Of a DNA stretch of 64,000 bases, positions 41,714 to 56,700 are shown in pieces. The notes under the pieces are model-generated. The model did no database searches, was not told where the DNA came from, and saw only the letters and a program-made list of their open reading frames with translations. The first letter of the stretch is position 1. The number at the start of each line of letters is the position of its first letter. The stretch comes from an uncultured Clostridia bacterium (GTDB lineage Bacteria > Bacillota > Clostridia > TANB77 > CAG-508): NCBI GenBank assembly GCA_948934525.1, contig CAQZSK010000003.1, positions 1 to 64,000 on the forward strand, read 5' to 3'. The position numbers and the translations under genes were made by a program.

Positions 41714-44700
41714 TTAGAAATTAATATACTTGCTTGGATCTACATCATTTCCATAACCAGAGTTAGTTCTTATCTCGAAGTGTAAGTGGTGTCCTGTACT
41801 GTCCCCCGGATTAGGGTCAGTGTTTGGATCTCCACCTTCTAAAGCAATTACTTGGCCTTGTACTACTTTATCTCCGATTTTTACTTTGATTTCTGATAAG
41901 TGTGCATAGAAGCTGTATATTGTTTCCCCATTAACAACATGTTTCACTTCAATACAGTTACCATATCCATTTTGTACACCTGCCCATGTTACTTCCCCAT
42001 CAGCAACACTTAATACCTCTGCATGATGTTCTCCTGCAATATCAATTCCTGTGTGTTTTTCATTATCTTGTGTAATAGGTCCAAATCTGTCCCCATAGTT
42101 TGATGTAATGGTGTATTTGCTATTTAGTGGTAATACGAATTGTCCTTCATAAGCAGAAGTTCCCCTAGTCTCACTGCTTACATTTGCTGTAGCTTTTCTT
42201 GCTGCTTTTGCCGCTTCTTGTTTTGCTACTTCGTCTGGATCAACCCATTTTACTGTTTTTGCTTTTTTACCGTAGTTTTTCTTTAAGATATTTCTATCTT
42301 TGCTATCTACGATACCATCACCATTAAAGTCATATTTTACATTTGCGTCATTTACGCCATCTGCATAACTTACTGTTAAACCATATTGTTCGTTAATACT
42401 TACTAAGTCGTCTAACTCAATTTCTCCTGTTTCAACAATATCACCAGCAAGCATTGCTACTTTGTCTAACTGTGCACCTTTTCCTTTAGAGATATCAATA
42501 TGAGTAATTCTATGTGTTAAATATCCTGGTTTTACGAATACCACATCATACTCTCCTGGTTCTAACACAATTTCATAACTTCCATCTGGCTCTGTTTCCA
42601 CCTCTGCAATAATTTCCCTGATATCAGTTTGAACTGTTCCATTTGTTTCATCTAGTTCAATACCGTTCAAATCTGTTTTGGTACTTTCTTTTCTTGTGTC
42701 ATCTGTTTGGTAAACAAAGACTTTTGCAATATGTTTATCCATAATGTTTTCATCTGTGATAGTTCCTGAAATTGTTACCTTTTTCATTAAAGTAAGTGTG
42801 TATTCTTTTTCAGTTCCATCTGGTGCTGTTACTGTAATTCCCCTAATAGTAGTTGTAGAAGTAGCCACTTTCCAAGTGTTATCATTTGTACTAGAAGCTG
42901 TAGTGTCTAACTTAACGGTTGCATTTTCATCCTCTGGAATAATCACAATACTTGATTCATTTACATTTTTCACGATGTGTTCAAATGTTGTTAAATCTAC
43001 GTCTTCCCCATTGACTAGTATTTGTTTAATTCCTGTATTATTGCTAACTCTTCTTAAAGTAATGTTATAGGTTTCTTTTGCAATACCATTTTGAGCAGTT
43101 ACAACAACTGGTACAACAATCACATCTTGCTCTAGTGGAATAGTTAGAGTTACCTCGCTGCTTCCTTTTTCTGCTACTTCATCCCCTATTTTTACAGTAG
43201 CATTTCCATTTGTTGCTTTTACATAGATTTTTGCTTTTGTATCTAATTTCTTAATGGTTACATCATAAGGTGCTTGTACTTCTTTGTCATTTACTTTCAC
43301 TAGCTCTACTGTCGCATCTGCAGATTCTTTTACAATGTTGATAGTATATTTTGCAGTTTTTCCTGTTTCAGATGTAATAGTAACTGCTAACTTAGTAGTT
43401 TGTGCTGTAGTTGCAACTGTTTTACTTGCATTTCCTGTTCCTGTCACATCTTCAATTGTAACTTGAGCACCTTGGCTATTTGCCATAACGGCTACTTCAG
43501 ATTCTTCTATATCTGCTCCAATATAGGCGGTATAAGTCTTAGTCTTCTCATCATAGTTTTTACATTCAATGTTATTGACTAATACTGTATTAATTCCTGT
43601 ATCATCAGATACTTTCTTAATCACTAATGTTTCATTTGCAACCGCTCCACTTTGTGAAGTAACAGTAATCGCTACATTGGTAATCTTATCAGTAGATAAC
43701 GTTACAGTTTCCTCGCTCACTTCCACTTTAGCTTCCCCATTAGCTATTTGGACATTTGCGTATTTATTGTTTGCTACTACTTTGACAAGAGCATCCACAC
43801 TATTTTCTGCAACTTCTGCGATATAGTTTCCATCTTCATCTTTTGTAATTAAAGTTCCATTTACATAGATTTCTTTTATCGTATTGTCTGTTGAAATTCT
43901 GGTTAACTTGATGTAGTAAGTTTCGTCCACCCCAGTTTCACTTGTGACAATTACTGGTATTAAAGTTTCTTCCTCTTCTATTGTTTGTGTAACTTTTATA
44001 TTGTGTACTGCACTTGTATCTAGCACTTCAACTGTTGCATAAGCATTTTCAGTTTGAATTTCTAGAGCAGCACTTGTACTACCTACTGGAATAAATGCTT
44101 CATAAGTCTTAGTTTCACTATCATAGTCTGTGACTATGTTTGAATTTACTTTGACATACTCTACATGATTATTCGCAGATACTTTGTTAATTGTTACTGT
44201 ATAAACTCTTTGTGATTGATCTTGTGCTGTTACAGTAATATTAACCACTGTTGTTTTGCCTGCACCTAAGGTAACTGTCTTAGTGGTTTCTTTTACTTCT
44301 GCTGTTTCGTTACCAATTGCTACTGTGGCAAATTCGTTATTTGCAATTGCTTTTAGACTTACCTCTGTTGTTTCTTCTGGTACATCAATTATATAGTTTT
44401 CATCTTCTTGTGGTTCTACTTGTGTACCATCTTTGTATAAATCTTTTAAGGTATTATCTGTTGATTGTTTTTGCATTGCAATTGTATAGGTTTTAACACT
44501 ATCATCTTCTGCAATGACATCTACATAAACATAAGTAATATCTTCCTCTGTTGTAGCTGTATAAGTAATTACTTGCGTTCCTGCATTTCCGTCAATGTTT
44601 AAGGTTGCATAAGGGCTAATTGCTTTTGCTTCAATAGCAGCTGATGTACTAGTTGCTGGTATAAATGCCTTATAGGTATTTGTTTCTTCATCATACTCTG

Positions 44701-47700
44701 TTACAACTGCCCCATTTACTTTAACATATTCTAAGTTCTTGTTGTCTGAAACAATGTTAATTGTCAAAGTAGTTTCATTTGTTGTAACACCATCTTCTGC
44801 TATGATTTTAATTGGAACAGTTATCTTTCTAGTACCTGCTATACTGTATTCTTTTGTTCCTTCTCCCTTATTTTCTAAGGCTTCTCCATCTAACCAGATT
44901 TGAGCATCCTTATTTGTGGTTTTAACTCTTACAGTTGCTTTTGATAAACTTTCTAGCACTTCTGCTGTATAGCTTCCATCAGCATTTGCAACAATATCTA
45001 CTTCATTGACAAATAGTTTTAAGATAGACGCATCTTGTGATAACTTCTTAATGACTAATTTTCTGTTTTCTGTTGTTCCATCTTCTGCTACGACCGTAAT
45101 GGTGATATCATTGATTTCTCCTGCTGTTGATACAGTTTCTGTTGCTATATGTTTACTAAATGCTCCTGCTTCTATTCTAACTGTTGCATCCAGGCTTTCT
45201 GTTTCAGCAGTAACTACTGCTTCGTCTACTGAATAGTCCACAATATGAGTATAAGTTTTTGTTTCTTCATCATAGTTTGCAACTACTTTTCCATTGACAG
45301 TTACTTTGGTGATATTCGTATTATTGGATACTTGCTCAATATTTAAAGTATATGTTTTACTATTTTTTCCGTTTTGTGCTGTGATGACAATTGGTACAGC
45401 TACTACTTTTGTACTTGCTGGTAAAGGTACTGTAACAGTATTTTGACCAACTTGTTTTTCACTTCCGTTAATTTGTACAAAAGCATATTGATTTGCTGCA
45501 ATTACTTCAACTTGAGCTTCTGTTGCTCCTGGTGTTGCTGTAATATAGTAAGTTTCTTCATCTACCACAATAGCACCTTTGTTATCCACTTTAACACTTT
45601 GGATTTCAATATCTGAAGATTCTTTTGCAATGATAATAGTATATTGTTTTACACTTCCGTCTTCTGCTGTTACCTTCATTGCAATTGTTTTTTCTGATTG
45701 ATCCATTGTAATATCTTTTGTAACAGTATGTACTTTTTCGTCATCTTCTCCTAACTTGATAGTAGCTCCACTATGAGTAGTTTCTACATACAAGTTAGCA
45801 TTTGTGACATCTTCTTTGATAAATGCCCTATAAATTCCGTCTTGTTCTGTAATTTCTACATTGTTTACTTTAACGGTTTGAAGTGTATTATCACTAGATA
45901 CTTTTTGTACATTTACTGTATATACCTTCTCTGTTCCGTCTTGTGCCTTTACTGTAACTGTTACCGTTTTACCATTTACTCCTGTTAAATCTAAAGTATA
46001 ACTATCTGTTCCCAATGCAAATGCGTTATCTTCAATTTTAACTTGAGCATATTGGTTAGAAGCTTTTACTTCCATTTTGTAACTATCATCTTGTACTGGC
46101 ACTTTAACTGTATAACTTCCATCCTCTTCTTCTGTTCCTACTTGACTGTCCACTTTGACATATTCAAGTGTAGTATCTTGAGATTTTTTCATAATCTTCA
46201 AAGTATATTCTACTTGATCTTCTTCAATTGGTGATTTTACAATTATTTTACTAATTGTTTCATCTTCTGTTGTAGTAACTGTGTAAGTAGTAGTTCCAAT
46301 ATTATCTATGGTTTCTCCCACTTTTACCTGTACCTTACTTGAAGTTGGTGTTACAACTACTTGGCTTTGTGTATTAGTAGGGTCTACCCATGCAATATAG
46401 GTTCCATCTTCTTGCTTTTCAGCTACTATGCCATCTACTGTAATCTGATCTAAAGTTAAAATATATTTCTTAATAATGGTTAGTGTGTAAGTTTTTTCTT
46501 CTCCACTTTCTGCTTTTACTGTGATAACAACTGTATTGGTATCATTTGGTAAAGCAACTTCTTTTGTTTGTGTATTTACTTCATAATTGTTATTTTCAAT
46601 TTTTACTTCTGCTACTTTACTTGAAGTTACAGCTGTTAGCTCTAAGCTTGTTAATTCATTAGATACTATCATTTGGTAAGTATTTTCAGAAGTTTGAACC
46701 ACATTATCTTGTGATACATCTTTTCCGGAAATAGATAACAATGTATTATCTGTAGAATTTCTTTGTAAAGTAAGTGGATAAATTTTCTTTGTACCATCTT
46801 CTGCAGTTACTGTAATTTCTATTGTTTTTTCTTCTTCATTAACATCTATTGTATTTTGATTTTCCTTTAATGCATCTGTATTTCCGTCTACAGATACCTT
46901 TGCTTCTGGGTTAGTAGCAATTGCTTTTACAATAGCTGTACTATTGTTTCCAATTTTCGCTACATATTTTCCATCCACAGGGGTTACCTCAATTCCGTCC
47001 ACATAAATTCCTACTAAGCTGGTATCACTAGATAGTTTTTCTACATTTAGCTTATAAGTTTTTGTGTTTCCATCTTCTGCGGTAACAATAATATCAAATA
47101 CAGTAACATCTCCTGTTAAAGTTCCTACTGCTGTTACAATATTGGCTGTTCCTGCTGCATCTACTCCCACAGTAGCGTTCTCATCTCCAGTTTTTGCTTC
47201 AATTGTAACATTTTGTGTAGAGCCTGCTACTTTAACATGGTATTGTCCATCTTGAGCTAGTTCTACTAAGCTTTCATCTACTTTTAAGTAAGCTAAAACT
47301 GTGTCTTGTGCTCTTGGGTAGATTTCTAATTCATAAGTTTCTTTGCTTTCTTTGTCCTGTGCAGTAACTTCAATTGCCACTTTTGTAGGTGCTGGGTCAG
47401 CTTTTGCAATATTTTGTGTACTTTGTGCTAAAATAGCGTCAAAGTTGTCTATCTTAACTGTTGCTAGGCTGTCCTCTGCTTTTGCTGTAACTGCATAAGT
47501 GCTTAGGTTACTTGGTACTCTTACTACATATTTATTAGAATATGGTTGTAGAGTTGCCTTCACTCCATTAACTGAAACTTCTGTTAATTTTGTATTATCT
47601 GGTACACTATGAATGATTAAGTCATAAGTCTTCGTTGTACCATCTTCTGCTTTTACATTGATTTTAACTGTAATTTCTTTTGCATCCATTGCAATTTGTT

Positions 47701-50700
47701 TTGTAATTGTTTGTAGCTCATAAACAATATTGTTTAATGCTACTTCTGCTGCTTTGTCAGTAGTTTTTGCTTCAACACTTACATTTTCTGCTTTTTGTGT
47801 TAATGTAATTTCATAAGTATCTGCTTTTTCCTCTGATTTAACAGCATCTGCCCCATTGACTTTTACATATTCTAAGGTAACATCACTTGACTGTTTTTCT
47901 AAAATTAAAGTATAAGTTTTTTCCTGTCCATCTTGTGGTTTTACCTTAATTTGCAAGGTTGCATTTTCTGTATTAAATGTATAAGCTAAAGTGTCTTGTT
48001 TTACTTGATAGCTGTTAGCTTCAATAGCAACTTCTGCTAACTCATAATTTGCAACAGCTGTAATCGTTAAGTTCTCATATTTCTCATTGATTTTTGCTCT
48101 ATAAATATCGGTTCCGTTTTCTCTTGTTGCATCTATAGATATTTCATTATTAGAAATACGGATATATTTTAAGCTATTATCTGTTGATGGTTTCTTAATC
48201 GTTAAAGTATAAGTTGCTGTTTTGCTTACATCTTCTGCGTCTGTAATGGTAATTGTGTAAATATTAGCATTTTCTAAGGTAGCAACTGTGACTTGTGATT
48301 TTCCTACTTCTTGAGAGTTAGCTCCAATTTGAACATTACTTGTATTTACTGCTGCAATTGCCAATACTTCTGCTGTTTGACTATTACTTGCAACAACTGC
48401 TTCATATTGATTATCACTAATCTTAGTAGCTTTTTCACCATTAACAAATAGGTCTGCTAAATCTGATCCGTCTATCTTTTTTGTAATGGTTAAAGTATAT
48501 TCTTTTTCTTCTTCACCAACTCCAACTTTTATTTTAACAGTTGTAACATCTCCTGTTAAAGTAATTGTTCTTGTGGTTTGTTTTACTTCTGCCCCTAAGT
48601 TATTGATATTAACATTTGCTAAATCATATATTGCTATTGCTTTAACATCTACACTTGTAGTTTCTTTTTCAACTACCATACTGTAATTTAAGTGATTATT
48701 CTTAGTTGCTTCTTTTCCATCAACTGTTACACTTTCTAGTTCTGTTACTGCTGATTTTTTGTAAATCGTTAATACATAGTTGACTTCTTTTCCGCTTTCT
48801 GCAACCACTTTAATTGGTACAGTTCTGATTAAAGTATCTACTAATGATAAATCTTGAGTTGCTTCATGTATCGCTACTTCATTACTATCAATTCCTACTT
48901 TTGCCTTTTCGTGTGTAGTAACTGCTTTAACTGTAGCTAAGTCTATATCTTCTACTACAATAGAGTAGTTAGTTCCGCCTGTTGCTGTTGCTTCTGTGCC
49001 ATTAACTGTTAGGCTTTCTAATGCCGTTATGGTAGATTGTTTGATAACATCTAATGTGTAATCAAATACAGTTCCATTTGTGGTTTGTACTTTGATTGGA
49101 ATTTGTGTTACTGGTGTTGGTAAGCTAACCACCTGTGTTAGACTTCCATTTTCAAACCAAGTCGTTCCACCATCAATACTGATTTTATCTGTTTTGTCTT
49201 TTGTGCTAATGACTAGGCTTCCAGTATCTTCATTACTTTCAATTGTTACTTCATATTTCATGCTTCCTGATACTTGTGCATCTACTTCATTTACCGCTAA
49301 TTTTTCTAATCTTTGTGCTTCTAGTGGTTCTACAACTACTACAATTTCTACTTTTGCTCCTGTATCTTTTTGGGTAACTGTAATTGTAGTTTCACCTTCT
49401 GCTGCTGCTTTTATCTTAGCTGGTCCTTCTACTGTAACAATATCTGTATCATTAGAAACCCAATCAAAATCATCAATGGTTCTATTATCTTGTTTTAACA
49501 CATTATATCTTTCTGAGGTTAAACTTAAATCTTTGCTGTCATTTGTGCTCATTAAGACATTGTTTGGTGATACGGTAAAGCTACGTTTACCTACTAGGGT
49601 ATATACATCTGAAGGATCAGTTGTATCATTTCCTAGTGAACCATATTGGTTTGGTCCTACTGCATAAACTAAACCGCTATTAGCGATATAGTAGGTATTA
49701 TTCATACCACTTCCAATTGTTAGGACATCCCCAATTTCACCATTACTACTGGTGTTTCCATCAAATAGTTTTCCGCTATTATTTAATACTAAATAGTTGG
49801 TTCCTTTTGCTGCAATATCTACTGCATCTTTCTTATCATAAAGGTTTGTGGTTTGTTCCCCAACTTGAACCACATCTCCTTGTTTGGTAAGTACGATTAA
49901 GTCTTTACCTGCAGCTACTTTGGTAGCATTTGTAATACCACCTACTGCAACTGGAACTTTACTATCTATATTTCCTAATTTTCCGCTAACATAGATGCTT
50001 CCATTACTGTCTACTAAAACAATATATCCTTCTCCTGCTGCTACATCTATAATATTAGCTCCCGGAATTTCTATTTTAACTGGAACATCTTTTGTTTGTG
50101 TATCTCCAGTTCCTAATTTACCATTGGTGTTAGCACCCCAAGTATAGACTTCTCCATATTTAGTTAAAGCTATACTGTGTTTGCTGCCTGCTGCAATTTT
50201 AACTACATTTTCTAGGTTTGGAATAACAGTTGGTGTTTGACGTGATGCTCTATCTCCTAAACCTAATTGACCATGTTGGTTATCTCCTACACCCCATACA
50301 GTTCCATCATTTTTTAGAATTAAAGTAAAGTTATCCCCTGCTGTGATGTCTGTATAAGATTTTAAGATATTGATTTCTTTTGGTACTTTAGAAGCTACGA
50401 AGCTAGAATCTCCAAGCTGACCATTTGAGTTATATCCGAAACTCCATACACTACCATCTGCTTTTAATACGACTGCATAATCACTTCCTCCTGCTACTTT
50501 TGGTGCGACTTTGTTTCCTGGTTCTACTACTCGAATGATAGCAATTTGTTCTGCTTTGCTGGTATTTTCTGTGACTTTTACCCAAGTAGTTCCTACTTTT
50601 TTACCTGTTACATTTCCATTTTCGTCCACAGTTGCTACCTCTTCATTTAATGAAGTATAGCTGAAATTGTTTTCTAATGTATTATTTTCAAACACATTGA

Positions 50701-53700
50701 ATTCAAATTGTGGATTTACTTGTAATTGCTTGCTAGTGTCTTTATTTACTGCAATATCATTTTCTACAAGGTAGAAGTTTTGGATACCTATTTGTGTAGG
50801 TACTCTACTATTGGATTTTGTTCTAATAGCTGTTGTACCGTGATAATAGTCACCCCAAGCCCATACAGTACCATCATTTTTAATTGCCATATCATATGTG
50901 TTTCCAGTATCTATTCCATACACATTATCAATGGTATCAACTAAAGTAAATGTTACTTGGTTGTCTTTGCTAGTAGTTCCTAGTTGTCCTAAACTGTTTA
51001 GTCCTGTGCTATATAGCTTACCATCTTTGGTTAAAATACTAGAATGTGATTTTCCACTTGAAACTTGTTTTGCATTTGCTATATCTACCTTAACAGGTGT
51101 ACTTAAATTGCTTGTATTTCCTGTACCTAATTGACCATATACGTTATATCCCCATACATATACTTCATTTTTGGTACTTAGTGCTATATTGTGATATTCA
51201 CCTGCTGAGATATATACAATGTTTGATAAGTTTGTTGCTGGTTTGAAGGTATTTCTCTTATAGTCATCACCTGTTAAACTACCAAAGCTATTATTTCCTG
51301 TTGTGTAAACTGTTCCATCTGTTGTTACTACAACGGTATGTGATTTTCCTGCTGTAACATCTAATACATTTTTCAAGGTTCTTACTTTTGTAGGTAATAA
51401 CCTATTATCATTATTTCCTAGTCCTAGTTGTCCATCTAGGTTTAGTCCCCAAGCAATTAAATTGTTATCTTCTGTGATAGCATAAGAACTATTGTAGCCT
51501 GCTACTATTTTAATAACTTTACTTCCTAGTTCTAATTTGATAGGTCGATTACTATTTGCTATTTCTGATGTTCCTAATTGATAATAGCTATTTGAGCCCC
51601 AAGCCCATACTTCGCCGTTTTCATCTAATGCTAATGTATGATTTTCTCCTACTGCAATCTCTTTGATTTTAACTTCTGGGTTAAATACTACTTTGTTCAA
51701 GTTATCAGAAGCTGTGTTGTTTCCATTTCCTAATTCTCCGTTATCATTTGCACCATAGGTCCAAACAGTTCCGTCAGATTTTAGGATTACATTACTTGAA
51801 TTTGTCGTTTTAACCAATGGATTAACTTCTGCATTTTTTCTTAAAACGGTTACTTGAATAATTGCTTGATGGTCAGTTCCGTTTTGTGTTACTGTAACAG
51901 AGGTTTTACCTTCTTTTAGTCCTGTTACTTTTCCATTATTATCCACTAAAACAATTTCCGTATCATTTGACTTATAAGTTAAACCTTCTGGTTTTAAATC
52001 ATTGATTAAGTTAAATGATTTGATATTGGCATTTAAAGTGGTTTCTTCGTCTATATGTAATGTAACATGGTGGTTATCTGCAACCACTTCTTCTGAACCT
52101 ACTAATACTGGTAGAATAGAATTTGCGTCTACTCCATTACCCAAGCTTCCATTTTCTCCATTACCCCAAGCATATACTCTACCGTCATTTGCTACAAATG
52201 CTGCATGGTTGGTTCCTGCTGAAACTTTAATTGCATTTTGGATATTGGTATTTCTTCTAGGTAAGATTTGGTCATTTGTTTGATCTGTTCCTAGTTTGTT
52301 ATTTTCATTTGACCCCCAAGTATAAACTGTTCCATCTTCTAGAACTGCCATGCTGAAATTCTTTCCTGCTGCAATATCTACCACAGTAGTTAAAATTCCT
52401 GTTCCGACATTGTTTTTTACTTGTGTAGGTGTCATGATATTGGTTTTAGTACCAATTCCGCCTTGACCATTTGTGTTAGTTCCCAAGCTATACACAGTTT
52501 TGTCTTGGCTTAAGAATAAGGTATGGTTATCGCCTTGTGCAATTTTAATAATGTTTTGTAGTTTTTCTACTGGATTTCCTGTGCTTAGGTCAACCACTTT
52601 CTTATCCATAGTGATACCATAATGTCCGCTAATTTGTGCCATTTTTGGAAGGTTTGCCACTTTGGTTGCTACTTTGTTATATCCTGCACCACAAGCATAT
52701 ACAATGCCATCATGGTCTAATAAGTAAGTAGTATTGCCATATGCTGCTATCATAACAAGGTTTTCTAATGGTTTTCCGTTTTCGTTTAACACTTCTACTA
52801 GTTCTTTAACGTTAACACTAGTTCCATTTCCACATTGTCCATTACCGTTCTTTCCAGCAGTATAGGCTTTTGCATTTTCTGATAAGACTACAATATGTTC
52901 TAAGCCTACTGCAATTTGTCTTGTTCTTGTAGTAGTTGGAATTTGCTGTGGTTCATTATAGTTTTCTAGGCTTCCCACACCTAGTTTTCCATAAGAGCCT
53001 GAACCCCAACTCCATATACTTCCGTCTGCTTTTAAACTTAGGTTAAAGTCTGTTCCTGCTTTTAAGTCGATAACAGATTTTGCGTTTGGTCTTACTACTT
53101 CTACATAAATTGCTGATTTTTGTTCTGATGCTGGGTGTGAAATTACGATAGGAGTAATTCCTTCTTTCATACCTGTTACTCGAATGTCTTGTGTTGTAGC
53201 AATTCCTGTGTTCATACTTTCAAAAGTAAATCCGTCACTTGCGATAACATCTTTTCTTAAATTGAACGTATTGTTTAAAGTAGCGCTAATTCCTTTGGTT
53301 TCTCCCTCTTGGATTGTGATATAGTCTTTGTCTGTTTGTACTTTAACTGTTCCAATTACGCTAGGAGTAATTACTTCTTTTGCTTCTTGTGCTAATTGTC
53401 CATAGTCATTGTTACCCCAAGAGTACACAAATCCTTCATCATCTACATAAATACCAAAGTTTTGACCTGCTGAAATTCTTTGTACTTTGCTACTGTCTAT
53501 CTTAGTAGGTGTTGCACGATAGGTTTCTTTGCTGTTTTGTCCTAAACTTGATTTTGTATTTCTACCAAAGCTGTACACTTCCCCTGTAGTAGTTAATACA
53601 TAAGAGGTATATAGGTTTGCTTTTACAGATTCAGCTTTTGGTAAGTTTGCAATAACAACTGGTTTATCTGCATTTGTTGTATTTCCTTGACCTAATTGTC

Positions 53701-56700
53701 CATAGCTATTTGCTCCAAATCCATATACTGTTCCATCTGCTTTTAAAGCTAAATGGTGGCTATCACCTGATGCAATTTCTACTATATTGGTTAGCATTGG
53801 AGTTTTTTCGTTTAGGTTTTTCATATTCCATACACTACCTTGTTCTGATAAAATTATTCTTCCTGTCATATCAATTATTTTTGTGTGGAATTCTATCTTT
53901 TCAGGTTGTTTTGAATATCCTTCTCCCCATACAAATAGTTCGCCATCTTTGTTTAATGCCATACTAATATTTTTGTATGCTACTATTTTAACAATATTGG
54001 TTAATCCTTCTACTTTGACTAATTCTCCACTGTTTGCATTTGCGTTATTTCCTAGTTGTCCATTTGCATTTAGTCCAAAGCCATATACATTTCCATTTGT
54101 GTCTAATGCTAAATTGTGGTTATTTCCTACTGCAATTTTAGTGATTTTTACGTTTTCTGGTAATTTTACTTCTTGTGGTTTATGGTATGTTGTGCTTTCT
54201 ACGGTTCCTAAGCCTAATTGACCATAACTATTATTACCAAATGCCCATAAAGTTCCATTTGTTTTGAGTGCTAAAGTATGTCTTAAACCACCTTGAGCGT
54301 CCATTGCTGCTATTTCTTGTGGTTGTAATACATTTACCTCTATTCTTCTTGCTAACTCTCCTGCATGGATAGTGATATAGGTTTTACCCACATTTCTAGA
54401 AGTTACCATACCGTTTTCACCAACTGCTGCAATTGTGTCATCTTCAGAAGTATAAGTTAATTTTACATCTGATGTGTTGCTATATAGGTTAAATCCAAGG
54501 TTATAAGTAGCGTTAATTGGTTGTTCTACATTTAATTCTTGGAATACCAATTCTAACTTGTCTGTGCTGATATAGTCTTGACTGATATTTTCTGGTGTAT
54601 GAATGGTAACTGTTGAAGTATTACCTAATTGTCCGAATTCGTTTGTACCTGTTGCCCATACACTTCCGTCTTCTTTTGCATATACACTATAGTTTTTGCC
54701 CATTGCAATAACAAAGATTTGGTCTAGTTCTTTTGTACTATTTTCCATTACATTTGTTGGTATAGCGGTATTGGTGGTTGTTCCATTTCCAAGTCCGCCA
54801 AATCCATTTGTTCCCCAACCTAGGACTTTTCCTTCATCTGTAATAGCAAGTCCTGCATAATATCCTGCTGAAATACTAGCAATATCTTTCATTCTGTTTG
54901 TTTTTCCTGCAATTTGTTTTGGAGTAGAGCCACCAACATCTGTTAATGCTCCTAGGGTTTTATATCCCCAACCCCAAACAGTTCCATCATCTTTTAGGGC
55001 AATTACTTGATCTGTACTTGCTGCTGAAATTTCTATCATTCCTGTTAAGTTTGGTATTTTAACTGGTTGTGTTCTTACAGTATTAGTTCCGTCACCTAAT
55101 TGTCCTCTATTGTTATATCCCCATGCATATGCTTCACCTTCATCTGTTATAGCATAACAAGATAGGTTTCCACCTGCAATTTTGGTGATATTAGATAGTC
55201 CTAAAGTCTTAGTTGGCATTGTTTGGTTACTCTTTGCTCCATTTCCGATTTGTCCTGATGTTCCAAGTCCCCAAGCATATACTTTTCCTTCTTTTGTAAC
55301 TACCATTGACAATTGGTTTGCGGTAGCAATTTCTTTAATGTTTTGTAGAACATTGACACCTGTTTCGTCTCTTACTTGTACTGGTACATTTGAATTTTGT
55401 AATAGTCCTGTACCTAATTGTCCTGCTGTACCTTGTCCCCAAGCCCAAACAGTTCCGTCTTTCTTTAAAGCTAAGGTGTGGTTTCCACTAGTTGCAATTT
55501 TGACTACATTATCAATTTCTACTTTTGTAGGTGCTATTCTATTTTTGTTGTCTCCAAGTCCTAATTGACCTTTATCATTTTGTCCCCAAGTCCAAACAGT
55601 TCCGTCTGCTTTTAGAGCTATGGTTGTGCTTTCACCTGTGACAATTTGTGGGAAGGCAACATCTTTTTCGTCTAATACATAAACATCTACATAAATGGTT
55701 TTTTCTGTATTGGTTTCTGTAATTCCAATTTTGGTTTTACCACGTTTTAACCCTGTGATAACACCTTTTTCTGATACGTCAGCAGTAGCTGTGTCTTTAC
55801 TTGCATATGCAAAATCGCCATCTGCTCCGTCGTTATATAATAGGTTAAAGCCTACCCCTAATACTGGACTTAAGTTGTATTTTCCTCCTACTGAAGAAAT
55901 GGTAATAGAAGTTTCTTTGACTTTAATTCTAATATCACTAATGCATACCCAAGATTTTTTGTTAACTGTGGTTTCATCTCCTAATTGTCCATAGTTGTTC
56001 TTTCCAACAGTCCAAACAGTTCCATCTTCTCTTACAAGGATAGAGTGTGCATTTCCTGCGTCTATTTCTAATACTTCTGTGATTTCATCTGCTCCACCTG
56101 CGTAAGTAATTGGCACCGCATTTAGTTTGTTTGTGGTTTGGTCATCTCCTAATTGAGAACTTGTGTCTAATCCCCAACCATATGCTAAACCGTTTTTGGT
56201 TTTTGCAAAAACGTGCTTTGTTCCTGCTGCTACATATTCTACATTGGTTAATGGGGTTTTATCTTGTTGTAATACTTGTTTTGGTGTAGTTTGGTTAGTT
56301 TTATTTCCAATTCCTAGTTGTCCTACATCGTTAACACCAAAGCTATATACTTCTCCATTTTCTGTGACTACCATACCATAGTTGATACCCATTTCTACTT
56401 GTGCAATTTTACTAACAGATGTTAATTTGGTTGGTAAAATGACATTTGTTTTTGTTCCAAGTCCTAATTGTCCTGAGGTATTTAGTCCCCATACCCAAAC
56501 ATTTCCGTCTGTGTCTAATGCTGCTGTTGAATGGTTACCTGCTGAAATGGCTTTTAGGTTGTTTATTCTTCTAACTTCTACTGGTAGACTTCTTCTAGTA
56601 GTTGTATTATCACCTAATTGACCATAAGCGTTATATCCCCAACCATAAGCTCTTCCGTCACTCTTTAAGGCAATTGAATGGTTTGCTCCAGCTTCAATTC

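Noticed and set aside
49080..49667. 195-codon plus-strand frame inside the giant RCC1 gene
   Set aside because: Antisense shadow; the minus frame is a continuous, well-organised domain array.
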